Part shown: positions 54,379-62,863 of the stretch, one piece after another
How positions within the stretch are numbered: position 1 is the stretch's first letter
How the letters are laid out: every line of letters starts with the position of its first letter
Assembly (NCBI GenBank): GCA_031401235.1
Contig: JANNRJ010000039.1
Coordinates: forward strand, 1 to 64,000
DNA from: UBA3006 sp031401235
Lineage (GTDB): Bacteria; Actinomycetota; Acidimicrobiia; Acidimicrobiales; Ilumatobacteraceae
Direction: 5' to 3'
DNA: 64,000 nt
Notes under the pieces: model-generated
The model's input: the letters and a program-made list of their open reading frames with translations, nothing else
What the model was told of the DNA's origin: nothing
Databases searched by the model: none
Position numbers and translations under genes: made by a program

Positions 54379-55803
54379 CTAACTCTGCAGATTGATCATG
54401 ACGTGCTTAATGCGCGTGTAATCATCAAGAGCATATGCCGACAGGTCCTTGCCATATCCAGATTTTTTGTAGCCGCCATGGGGCATTTCTGCGACCATTG
54501 GAATATGAGTATTTACCCACACACACCCAAAATCAAGATTCTTGGTCATCCGCATGGCGCGACCAAGATCCTTCGTCCACACCGATGAAGCAAGAGCGTA
54601 TTCCACTCCATTTGCCCATTTTAAAGCCTCGGCTTCGTCACTGAATTTCTGAACAGTAATAACTGGACCGAAAATTTCATTTTGAATCATCTCGTCATCT
54701 TGATGAAGATCGGAAACGACGGTCGGTTCGAAGAAATAACCGTCCCGCTTAACTGTCGAGCCACCCGCCATAACTTTGGCATGATTAGGAGTGCGATCCA
54801 AGAAGCCTTTTACCTTCGACACTTGTGCTTCATTATTCAGCGGTCCGTACAGCACGTCTTCGTCTGGTGAGCCAGTCTTTGTTTTGCCGGCTTGCTCGGC
54901 TAGCGCATCAACCAGATCTCGATAAATGCGCGGTCCGGCAATTACTCGCGTAGCCGCGGTGCAGTCTTGACCAGCATTAAAATATCCGGTCATTGCGATT
55001 ATCTCGGAGGCTGCCGCCACGTCGGCATCGTCGAACACGATTACTGGCGCTTTTCCACCCAATTCAAGATGCACGCGCTTCAAACTCTTGGCAGCAGCCG
55101 CAGCAACTTCCATTCCGGCTCGAACCGAGCCGGTAATCGAAACCATGCTCGGAGTGTCGTGCAGCACCATTCCACGACCAGTGTCGCGATCCCCGCATAT
55201 GACGTTGAATACGCCTGGCGGTAAAAATTCGGCGGCAATTTCAGCCAACAACGATGTCGAAGCGGGGGTTGTATCTGATGGCTTGAGCACAACAGTGTTG
55301 CCAGCCGCGATTGCCGGAACGAATTTCCATGCCGCCATCATTAATGGATAGTTCCAAGGCGTGACTTGGGCACAGACTCCAATGGGCTCACGACGAATAT
55401 AGGAAGTGAAGTTCGTCATGTATTCACCGGCACTCTTGCCTTCCAACATGCGCGCCGCGCCAGCGAAGAAACGAATCTGGTCAAGCATCGGCGGAACTTC
55501 TTCTGCATACGTGATCGCCCTTGGCTTACCCGTATTTTCGATTTCAATCTCGATCAGATCAGTGATTCGAGATTCCATTGCGTCGGCAATGCGAAATAAT
55601 GCAAGCGAACGCTGAGAAGGTGTCGTGTTCTTCCAACTATCGAACGCTGACGCCGCAGCCTTCATCGCCTCGTCAATGTCGGACTGACCAGAGAGTGCGG
55701 CAGTGCCATATTGCGTTCCGCTCACGGGGTCAATAAGAGTTGTCGTGCGGCCATCGGCGGCATCCAAATACTTACCGTTTATAAAATTTTTGAATGATTT
55801 CAT
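54379..55803 (-). CDS. Aldehyde dehydrogenase, gamma-aminobutyraldehyde-like
   Basis: NAD-dependent aldehyde dehydrogenase of 474 aa. Substrate-binding VTPWNYPLMMAAWKFVPAIA, the Glu in LELGGKAPVIVFDDADV and the catalytic Cys in NAGQDCTAATRV are in place, with a C-terminal PHGGYKKSGYGKDLSAYAL. The sequence and the operon with polyamine uptake genes favour oxidation of 4-aminobutanal to GABA. Other aminoaldehydes such as betaine aldehyde remain possible. Confidence 0.88.
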   Translation of the reverse strand: MKSFKNFINGKYLDAADGRTTTLIDPVSGTQYGTAALSGQSDIDEAMKAAASAFDSWKNTTPSQRSLALFRIADAMESRITDLIEIEIENTGKPRAITYAEEVPPMLDQIRFFAGAARMLEGKSAGEYMTNFTSYIRREPIGVCAQVTPWNYPLMMAAWKFVPAIAAGNTVVLKPSDTTPASTSLLAEIAAEFLPPGVFNVICGDRDTGRGMVLHDTPSMVSITGSVRAGMEVAAAAAKSLKRVHLELGGKAPVIVFDDADVAAASEIIAMTGYFNAGQDCTAATRVIAGPRIYRDLVDALAEQAGKTKTGSPDEDVLYGPLNNEAQVSKVKGFLDRTPNHAKVMAGGSTVKRDGYFFEPTVVSDLHQDDEMIQNEIFGPVITVQKFSDEAEALKWANGVEYALASSVWTKDLGRAMRMTKNLDFGCVWVNTHIPMVAEMPHGGYKKSGYGKDLSAYALDDYTRIKHVMINLQS

Positions 55804-55894
55804 GAAACAACACTAACCATTAGTCACCAACTGATTCCAACGATGCGGCTGCGCATACTAGGAGTTACCGCGGCCGATGCGCTATAAATAGACC

Positions 55895-57031
55895 ATGAGC
55901 AATGACGCTCCGGCTATTCGGACTCTCGGCGTACCCAAAGAAATCAAAGCATCTGAAGGTCGAGTTTCGCTCACTCCCGACGGTGTTCGTGAATTTGAAC
56001 GACTTGGAGTTGAAGTATTCGTTGAAACCCAAGCGGGTGATGCTGCCTCGATATCCGATGCCGACTACAAGGCAGCAGGGGCAACCATTGTGCCGACCGC
56101 GGCCGATGCGTGGAGCCAGCAAATGGTGGTAAAAGTAAAGGAGCCAAAGTCCGAAGAGTTTGGCTATCTACGTTCGGACCTCACACTATTCACCTATTTA
56201 CATTTGGCTGCCTATCCGAATGTGGCAGAAGCGTTGGTGCGGGCGAAGACCACTTCAATTGCCTATGAAACAGTCCAGCTCGAAGATTCGTCGCTGCCGT
56301 TGCTCGCACCGATGAGCGAAATTGCGGGCAGACTGGCGACACAAGCCGGCGCTTACTTTTTGGAGCGTCCACATGGCGGTCGTGGAGTTCTTATGGGCGG
56401 TGCCCCCGGAGTGCGACCGGCTCGCGTTGTGGTTATTGGTGCCGGAAATGTCGGTTGGAATTCCGCATGGATCGCCGGTGGAATGGAAGCGGAAGTCTTC
56501 GTATTGGATAAGAACTTGGATCGTTTGCGATATCTCGACCAAATTCTCAAAAGTCGGATCACGACCATTGCTTCAAACCGCGGCGCAATCGAACGCTTCG
56601 TCGCTGAGGCTGACCTCGTGATTGGTGCGGTTCTCATCGCCGGTGCCCGCGCACCTGTCGTCGTTACTCAAGAAATGGTGAGATCAATGAAACGTGGTGC
56701 GGTAATTGTGGATGTGGCAGTTGACCAAGGCGGGTGCATTGAGACGACACATGAAACCACACATTCCGAACCGGTGTACGAAATGCATGGCGTCTTGCAT
56801 TATGCCGTCGGCAACATGCCTGGCGCCGTTCCACATACAAGCACTTACGCTTTGACCAACGCCACACTCCCCTATCAAATGACGATTGCAAAACTAGGCA
56901 CGCAAGCGGCCGCGACGGGCAACACCGCAATTGCCCATGGCGTTAACACCGTCAATGGTCACATCACAAATGAGGCGGTAGCCACTGGCTTGTCAGCAAA
57001 CTATGTCGAACCACTTGTTGCGTTGAATTAA
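55895..57031 (+). CDS. ald: Alanine dehydrogenase
   Basis: NAD-dependent interconversion of alanine and pyruvate plus ammonia. At 378 aa it has GVPKEIKASEGRVSLTPDGV, YLHLAAYPNVAEALV, AYETVQLEDSSLPLLAPMSE, the Rossmann VVVIGAGNVGWNSAWIAGGM and VDVAVDQGGCIETTHETTHS. The same fold occurs in PntA, but the length, the single chain and the GVLHYAVGNMPGAVPHTSTY motif favour Ald. It is divergent from the polyamine operon. Confidence 0.93.
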   Translation: MSNDAPAIRTLGVPKEIKASEGRVSLTPDGVREFERLGVEVFVETQAGDAASISDADYKAAGATIVPTAADAWSQQMVVKVKEPKSEEFGYLRSDLTLFTYLHLAAYPNVAEALVRAKTTSIAYETVQLEDSSLPLLAPMSEIAGRLATQAGAYFLERPHGGRGVLMGGAPGVRPARVVVIGAGNVGWNSAWIAGGMEAEVFVLDKNLDRLRYLDQILKSRITTIASNRGAIERFVAEADLVIGAVLIAGARAPVVVTQEMVRSMKRGAVIVDVAVDQGGCIETTHETTHSEPVYEMHGVLHYAVGNMPGAVPHTSTYALTNATLPYQMTIAKLGTQAAATGNTAIAHGVNTVNGHITNEAVATGLSANYVEPLVALN

Positions 57032-57046
57032 GCGGGCCTCGTCAAC

Positions 57047-57244
57047 TTAGTCACAACACGAATCACGCCAACCACACGATCTGCATCTGTAGTGAGCGTG
57101 TTCGGGCAGTAGGGGTGACTCGCACAACGGACATTGTGAAAAAATTCCTCGCGGTGAAACGCACGCCGAGATCGGTGTGACACCTGACGACTTCGTTGTT
57201 GCCACAGATACACCGGCTTCGCTTGTAGCGTTGATCTGATTCAC
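57047..57244 (-). CDS. Possible small zinc-ribbon protein
   Basis: A 65-aa frame ending in CPLCESPLLPEHAHYRCRSC and GWRDSCCD, two CxxC pairs plus a Cys-rich tail, the pattern of a short zinc ribbon. The N-terminal part is poor and two other frames over the same bases also look open (57028-57213 and 57063-57254). The real start may lie inside, or a frameshift may be present. Tentative. Confidence 0.35.
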   Translation of the reverse strand: MNQINATSEAGVSVATTKSSGVTPISACVSPRGIFSQCPLCESPLLPEHAHYRCRSCGWRDSCCD

Positions 57245-57279
57245 TCCTTGCCATTCTTATCCATCACCTCGTTCGAAAT

Positions 57280-58566
57280 GTGCACTCTCTCACTGTGACT
57301 GATACCAGTTCAACACCAATCGAAGATTCGCCGAACCAGCACCGGCCGGGTAGTGCCCGCGCGGCACTTGCCGTGCGAGATTTTCGATATATGTGGTACG
57401 GATCGTTTTTGTCGAACATTGGCACATGGATGCAAAACGTGGTGCTCCCCGCCTACATTTATCATCGAACTGGCCGAGCATCGCTCGTGGCATTGCTTGT
57501 ATTTGCCCAACTTGGTCCACTGCTTGTCCTATCCATCCCTGCCGGCGTTTTTGCCGACCGATTTGACCGCCGAACTTGGCTTATCTCGATGCAATCTATG
57601 CAGTTGCTGTTTTCGGTGTTATTGGCATTTTTGGCCCTCGGGACACCTGCGGTTTGGATGCTCTTTTTGGCTGCTCTTGGCGTTGGCGTGGGGAACGCTC
57701 TCAATGCACCAGCCTGGTCGGCCGTACTTCCATCGCTTGTTCGTCATGAAGACATTGCTGGCGCAATTTCGTTAAATTCCACCGTCATAAACGGATCACG
57801 AGTAATCGGACCGATCATCGTTGCAGTGTTATCGCAATGGGGAGTGTCCACGGCTGAGTTCTTTTTCATGAATGGTGCAACTTATCTATTTATCATTGCC
57901 GCATTGCTCAGTGTGCATATTCCTGTTGTTGCCAAAGACCCAACGCAAGGGTGGCGCCGATTCACCCGGGGTATTGAAATTGCTCGTCAACGACCAGTTA
58001 TTCGTCGTCTGATTTTCACTCTTGCATCGTTTTCATTGTTGTCACTTCCCTATGTCGGACTTTTCCCAGCAGTTGCACGACTGAACTTCGGTATCGACGA
58101 AAGCGGTGTTCTTTATAAATGGTTGTATGCAACATGGGGTCTTGGGGCGTGTCTCGGCGGTCTTGCCATTGGCACAGTATGCGTAAGTTTCGACAAGCGG
58201 TCACTTATCCGTTACGGGTTCTTCGGTATTGCTATCAGCATGTTTGGGTTTGCTTTGTCACGATCGCCTTTGCCTGCATTTTTGTTCGGATTTGTTCTTG
58301 GATTTTTCTACTTCTTTACAACCACTTCGATGATGACGGTTCTTCAGGGTCGGCTTGAACCAGAAATTCGTGGACGGATCATGGCATTGTGGTTTATGGC
58401 ATTTGGCGGAACGGTGCCGTTGGGGAATTTATTGTTTGGACCACTCATTGATTCCCACGGCGCACAATGGCTATTACTTATGGGCGCGTTGTGGGCCGGA
58501 TTTCTTGCGTTGTGGTGCAACATTGGTGCCTTGGACTCGCGCGAGAAGTCACTTTCAGTTCACTAA
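57280..58566 (+). CDS. MFS transporter, EntS-like
   Basis: Twelve-helix major facilitator of 428 aa. Motif A-like ADRFDRRTWLIS follows helix 2-3, and FLSNIGTWMQNVVLPAYIY opens the first helix, as in the MFS_3 enterobactin-exporter group. A GTG at 57280 is used; another GTG at 57295 is possible. Substrate unknown. Confidence 0.88.
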   Translation: MHSLTVTDTSSTPIEDSPNQHRPGSARAALAVRDFRYMWYGSFLSNIGTWMQNVVLPAYIYHRTGRASLVALLVFAQLGPLLVLSIPAGVFADRFDRRTWLISMQSMQLLFSVLLAFLALGTPAVWMLFLAALGVGVGNALNAPAWSAVLPSLVRHEDIAGAISLNSTVINGSRVIGPIIVAVLSQWGVSTAEFFFMNGATYLFIIAALLSVHIPVVAKDPTQGWRRFTRGIEIARQRPVIRRLIFTLASFSLLSLPYVGLFPAVARLNFGIDESGVLYKWLYATWGLGACLGGLAIGTVCVSFDKRSLIRYGFFGIAISMFGFALSRSPLPAFLFGFVLGFFYFFTTTSMMTVLQGRLEPEIRGRIMALWFMAFGGTVPLGNLLFGPLIDSHGAQWLLLMGALWAGFLALWCNIGALDSREKSLSVH

Positions 58567-59865
58567 TCGATCCACCAGGCGCTCTAAACCGCAAATTCGC
58601 GAGCCCTTAACGATCACCACATCTCCATAACCCATTCCGACGAGTTCGGCAAGTGCTTCATCGATACTCCGAGACGGTTCTCCATACAGCGGCGTCCCTA
58701 CGGCAATTATCCGAATCGAATTTTCCCTAGCCATTGTGGCAATTCGAACATGTTCTGCTTCCGGTTGAGCAAGTTCGGCCATTGGACCCAAGACTGCAAT
58801 TCGACGACGAGCATCCATTGCGGTCAACGTCGCAAATGCCGCCGCCATTGAAGCCGGGCTAGCGTTGTAGGAGTCATCGAGCACAAGGGCCCCTGACATA
58901 ACCGTGTGTAGTTGCATTCGCCTTGGTGTCATAGATGCAGAGGCAAGCCCATTAGCGGCTGTGTGAATATCCGCTCCTATTGCGCCGGTCACGGCAATCG
59001 CAGCAGCAGCATTTAGTGCCATGTGTCGACCTGGAATCTGCAACGAATAAACACAATTGCCCCAAGGTGTGTTGAGTTGTGTTGTCGATCGACCGTGGTA
59101 ATCCAGCCGAATTGATTCGATGTGCACATCAGCCCGATCCGATTCGCCAAAGGTCAATACCGTGGCTGGAGTGTTCCCAGCCATCGCCAACACTCTCCAA
59201 TCATCGGCACAAAGTACCGCCGTACCAGTCGAATCAAGCGATTCAGGCAATTCAGACTTTGCCCTGGCAACCCCTTCAATGTCTCCCACTCGCTCGGTAT
59301 GTGTCTCGCCAACACTTATCACGACACCGATCACTGGTCGAGCAATGTCACACAGACGTCGAATTTCACCGAACCCGCGCATTCCCATTTCCAGTATTAG
59401 GCATTGCACATCGTCGCGTGAATTCAAAATCGCTGTTGGTAGACCTTGATCATTGTTGAATGAACGCTCACTGGCGCTCACCCGAAACTGAGATCCAAGC
59501 GCAGCGGCAACGAAATCCTTCGTAGATGTCTTGCCCACCGAACCAGTGATTGCAATGATTCGATTTTCAAGTTGACTCTCCAGTTTGCTGCGTGCCCAGG
59601 TTCCAAGTTGCATCAAGGCGCCGAGGGTGTCGGACACCACAATGGCGGTGCGACCCTGGCTTGGTCGAGTCGTCAAATATGCGCCGGCACCAGCCTGAAG
59701 TGCGTGCACAATGTAATCATGACCGTCCTTTTCTGCGGTGATCGGTACGAACAATTGCCCAGGCTGAATTGTTCGTGAATCAAACGATGCCCCGATGAGA
59801 TGGGCATTTTGTCCGACTAATTCACCGCCGGTTGCACGAGCAACGTCGCTGGCCATAAAACGCAT
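58555..59865 (-). CDS. murF: UDP-N-acetylmuramoyl-tripeptide--D-alanyl-D-alanine ligase
   Basis: Adds D-Ala-D-Ala to the peptidoglycan precursor. At 436 aa it has the ATP loop ITGSVGKTSTKDFVAAAL (around 108-125), a conserved ILEMGMRGFGEI, the DDSYNASPASM segment and a C-terminal AVLGPMAELAQPEAEHV. It partly overlaps the 3' end of the MFS gene (11 bases). The D-Ala-D-Ala ligase gene is nearby at 61117. Confidence 0.96.
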   Translation of the reverse strand: MRFMASDVARATGGELVGQNAHLIGASFDSRTIQPGQLFVPITAEKDGHDYIVHALQAGAGAYLTTRPSQGRTAIVVSDTLGALMQLGTWARSKLESQLENRIIAITGSVGKTSTKDFVAAALGSQFRVSASERSFNNDQGLPTAILNSRDDVQCLILEMGMRGFGEIRRLCDIARPVIGVVISVGETHTERVGDIEGVARAKSELPESLDSTGTAVLCADDWRVLAMAGNTPATVLTFGESDRADVHIESIRLDYHGRSTTQLNTPWGNCVYSLQIPGRHMALNAAAAIAVTGAIGADIHTAANGLASASMTPRRMQLHTVMSGALVLDDSYNASPASMAAAFATLTAMDARRRIAVLGPMAELAQPEAEHVRIATMARENSIRIIAVGTPLYGEPSRSIDEALAELVGMGYGDVVIVKGSRICGLERLVDRLVN

Positions 59866-59952
59866 ACAACGACACTACCTATAGGTGTGAATTCAACACT
59901 GATGTACAGCATCGTCAATCGTTTTCGATTTAATTGTGGCGAATCTGCCATA

Positions 59953-59982
59953 TTTAAACCCATCGAATTCGAGGGGTTTAAA
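59953..59982. repeat. Perfect inverted repeat with 9-base arms
   Basis: TTTAAACCC (59953-59961) and GGGTTTAAA (59974-59982) flank a 12-base loop that itself holds TCGAATTCGA. It lies between the murF start and the toxin gene end. Without a clear T-tract it may be a weak terminator or a protein-binding site. Confidence 0.5.
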
Positions 59983-60023
59983 AACAGACACCGTCGGACT
60001 CGAGTTTGCGCAGCCCGAGACGC

Positions 60024-60374
60024 CTACTTGGTCTCATTGGGGTGCCGAGCGGTGGCCTTGGTTATCCAGACTGTCTTCTTTGTCTGGTCGATGGCGTACC
60101 AAACGCGCCCCCCACCAGCCAATTCGTATTGCCATTGCGGCAGCCACTCTCCTCGAATCTGAGCATGTCCGAGCGCTCCCTTGAGTGGCCCCTGCCTGTC
60201 TCGATTATCGGAATGAGTTGGATCTGTCGTGAGTTTGTCGAACAGAGTTGCAATTCTCGACGCCATCTGAGAAGAAAGCTCCTCCCATCCTTTGCCAGTT
60301 TCACTGTCCGCATACCGGATAATCCACTGGCCTGGCTGTGGAGGTCGTGTGGCGCGAGCGCCTCGCTTCGTCAT
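60024..60374 (-). CDS. RelE/ParE-like toxin, putative
   Basis: A 116-aa protein with an ending typical of RelE/ParE-superfamily toxins: GEWLPQWQYELAGGGRVWYA, then IDQTKKTVWITKATARHP. It is coupled to the upstream gene by a four-base overlap (ATGA), giving antitoxin then toxin. Target (ribosome-bound mRNA or gyrase) unknown. It stands between murF and ddl. Confidence 0.72.
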   Translation of the reverse strand: MTKRGARATRPPQPGQWIIRYADSETGKGWEELSSQMASRIATLFDKLTTDPTHSDNRDRQGPLKGALGHAQIRGEWLPQWQYELAGGGRVWYAIDQTKKTVWITKATARHPNETK

Positions 60375-60829
60375 GCAGGTCGAGTTGCGAGTGCCTCAAC
60401 AGGTGTTTCGACACTGACCAGAGATGCTTCTCCGTCGGCCCAAGCTCGTGCAGTTCGACGCCAATCAGCAACTAGATCGATCAGTTGGCGCCAAGAATTC
60501 AACGACTCACACATCTCAGCAACGGGACCGATTTCGCGTGCGAAAGCGATCTGGTCCTCTTTCGGGAGCGCCCTTGTCCACGGCCAGGCCACATTGAGTA
60601 TCTTCATGACGTGGGTGGAATCGTCGTCGTTCACAAGCACTGTTAGGACTCGACACATTTCCCTCAATGTGTCCATGATCGAGCGTTCAGTAGGTACGGC
60701 AAGGCTGAGCATCTGGGAACCTCGCACGACGGTGACTTCACCATGAGCGTCAAGTGCGTCGCCGACTTCGCTAGATCGTCGACCCAGATCGGACCATTGA
60801 AAACTAGTGGTGGTGGTAGTGGGTGCCAT
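60371..60829 (-). CDS. Putative antitoxin, Phd-like
   Basis: About 152 aa from ATG 60829. The N-terminal SFQWSDLGRRSSEVGDALDA and VTVVRGSQMLSLAV pattern resembles the Phd/YefM antitoxin fold, and a longer helical C-terminal part (ARAWADGEASLVSVETP) would bind the toxin. Overlap with the toxin gene supports a pair. The start could also be at 60865. Confidence 0.68.
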   Translation of the reverse strand: MAPTTTTTSFQWSDLGRRSSEVGDALDAHGEVTVVRGSQMLSLAVPTERSIMDTLREMCRVLTVLVNDDDSTHVMKILNVAWPWTRALPKEDQIAFAREIGPVAEMCESLNSWRQLIDLVADWRRTARAWADGEASLVSVETPVEALATRPA

Positions 60830-60865
60830 GGCACAGACTGTACTGGTAGGTGACCCACTTTGCAA

Positions 60866-61116
60866 CCATTTTCAGCAAAAAAGCGGTAAAAATGCTGAAT
60901 AGACTGCCCAGCACGGCTATGCCGCCGGTTCAAGTTCCTCCGACCCCTGCGTCCCAGAGCGTTTTCGTCGCACCGAGATAATTGCCCAATTTCAATAAAG
61001 ATCCAAAGGCTTGGCTCATAAACCTTCACATCAAAGTGGTTCCACCTTAGGTGCAAAACGCGAACTGATTTCCGAGGCTGGAGGTAAATCAACATCACCT
61101 AGTACCGTATTTTTCA
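60866..61116. other. Intergenic between the toxin-antitoxin pair and ddl
   Basis: No gene supported. It must hold divergent promoters for the antitoxin and for ddl. A GGTTCAAGTTCC stretch near 60935 recalls a tRNA T-arm, but no tRNA fold could be built around it. Confidence 0.4.
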
Positions 61117-62199
61117 ATGAATGCAGTTGATGACCAGCGCACACACGTCATTGTTCTTTTTGGTGGCGAATCCGCCGAACATGATGTCAGTTGTGTCACC
61201 GCCGCACATGTTCTTCGTGCTCTCGATCCCTTGCGCTACCGCATCACAACCGTTGGTATTACACGGGCCGGCAAATGGGTGCTTGCCACCGAGGCAACCA
61301 GGTCACTTGCCGCCGGCAACTTGTCGTTGCCTGAGCGTTTGGTGGCTGACGGTGAGCCGACATCGATCACCCCGATTATTGAGCAGGTTCGAACAGATGA
61401 AAACACCGTCGTGCTTCCATTGCTACACGGGCCGATGGGTGAAGACGGAACAGTGCAAGGCGTGCTGGAGCTTGCCAATGTCGCCTATGTCGGTAGCGGA
61501 GTGCTTGGCAGTGCGGTTGCAATGGATAAGGGCATTGCTAAACAATTGCTGGCAGCCAAGAATATTGCTCAGCCAAACTTTGTATCGCTTCGAGATGGCT
61601 TTGTCACCGAGGCTGAAATTACGAATACTGTTAAAAAACTTGGACTTCCGGTGTTTGTCAAACCGGCCAATATGGGTTCATCGATTGGGGTATCCAAGGC
61701 CCACACGATAGACGAAGTCCGATCGGCAATTACACATGCGCTTACCTTTGACGAATGGGTGCTCGTTGAGGAAGCCATCATTGGACGCGAAATTGAAGTT
61801 GCGATCTTGGGCAATCTGAATCCGCGTGCATCGGTACCAGGTGAAATCATTCCCAGCCATGAGTTTTACGACTACGAAGACAAATATTTGGTGGATGGTG
61901 CATCGCTCGTAGTCCCGGCTCATCTCAGCGCCGCCCAAATAAACGATGTTCAGCAAAAGGCAATCGAGATATTCAAGATTCTTCGTGCCGAAGGGATGGC
62001 GCGAGTTGATTTTCTATACGAAGAAAATGGCCGTGGTTTCTTGTGCAACGAAATCAACACGATTCCGGGTTTCACTCCAATTTCGATGTATCCGAAGTTG
62101 TGGCAGGCCAGTGGCCTTACTTACAGCCAGTTGCTAGACGAATTGATTTTCTTGGCGATCGAACGACATGGTCGTCAACGTCGCAATACTCAACGCTGA
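61117..62199 (+). CDS. ddl: D-alanine--D-alanine ligase
   Basis: ATP-grasp ligase making D-Ala-D-Ala for peptidoglycan. At 360 aa it has VLFGGESAEHDVSCVTAAHV, LPLLHGPMGEDGTVQGVLEL, the ATP-grasp KPANMGSSIGVSKAHT, EIEVAILGNLNP and CNEINTIPGFTPISMYPKLW, with all expected catalytic segments. Functionally linked with murF on the other side of the toxin-antitoxin pair. Confidence 0.97.
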   Translation: MNAVDDQRTHVIVLFGGESAEHDVSCVTAAHVLRALDPLRYRITTVGITRAGKWVLATEATRSLAAGNLSLPERLVADGEPTSITPIIEQVRTDENTVVLPLLHGPMGEDGTVQGVLELANVAYVGSGVLGSAVAMDKGIAKQLLAAKNIAQPNFVSLRDGFVTEAEITNTVKKLGLPVFVKPANMGSSIGVSKAHTIDEVRSAITHALTFDEWVLVEEAIIGREIEVAILGNLNPRASVPGEIIPSHEFYDYEDKYLVDGASLVVPAHLSAAQINDVQQKAIEIFKILRAEGMARVDFLYEENGRGFLCNEINTIPGFTPISMYPKLWQASGLTYSQLLDELIFLAIERHGRQRRNTQR

Positions 62200-62212
62200 C
62201 TAAATTAGGCGC

Positions 62213-62806
62213 TCAAGTTCCAGATGCTGGAATGTTAATGACTTGTCCTGGATGAATAATCACGCTCGAACTACTCCAGCCATTTGCTCCCAAGAGTGAG
62301 CTGAGTGATACACAGAACTTCTTACGAATAATATAAATCGAATCATCCTGGGCAACTTTGTACGTACCGGCCGGACGCGGGTCACAACCAGGAGTACTCG
62401 GCGCAACTGACACATTTGGCGCAATCGTGATCACCGGATTATTGACCATGGCGGTGGGAGGAATCTTCATCGTCGCACCGGGATACGGAAACTGCGAGGC
62501 GGCTACCAGGCCATTCCAGGACAATAACTCCGACACCGTGATACCAAACAGATTGGCTACCGCAATTGGCGAATCACCGGATCGCACAATATAGGACTGC
62601 TCGACTCCGACTGACCCAGGCGGCAAAGTTGTGGATACAACGGGCAGCGTAGATTGTGCGGGAGGAATCGTGGCGAAGTCGGTGGGCCCAACCGGTACCA
62701 CGGTGGTTGCACTACCAGATACTTCGGTACTACACGAGGCAATGAGCAGGACCAAGCTCAATATGGCCGCCGAGGCAGAAACGGCTGTGCGATTTATCGA
62801 ATTCAT
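62213..62806 (-). CDS. LysM-domain lipoprotein
   Basis: A 197-aa exported protein with a lipoprotein signal (LSLVLLIASC). Two LysM repeats follow a Thr/Pro-rich linker: SYIVRSGDSPIAVANLFGIT and, near the end, TYKVAQDDSIYIIRKKFCVS with a following NIPAS. LysM binds peptidoglycan, so it probably sits at the cell wall. It is convergent with ddl, 13 bases away. Confidence 0.85.
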   Translation of the reverse strand: MNSINRTAVSASAAILSLVLLIASCSTEVSGSATTVVPVGPTDFATIPPAQSTLPVVSTTLPPGSVGVEQSYIVRSGDSPIAVANLFGITVSELLSWNGLVAASQFPYPGATMKIPPTAMVNNPVITIAPNVSVAPSTPGCDPRPAGTYKVAQDDSIYIIRKKFCVSLSSLLGANGWSSSSVIIHPGQVINIPASGT

Positions 62807-62863
62807 GTGGCTTTATCGTAGGCGAAATCGCGTGCAAAAGGCGCTCACCGATTGTGACCAACA

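Noticed and set aside
60866..61116. tRNA or tmRNA-like sequence upstream of ddl
   Set aside because: A T-arm-like string is present, but no acceptor or anticodon stem can be formed.
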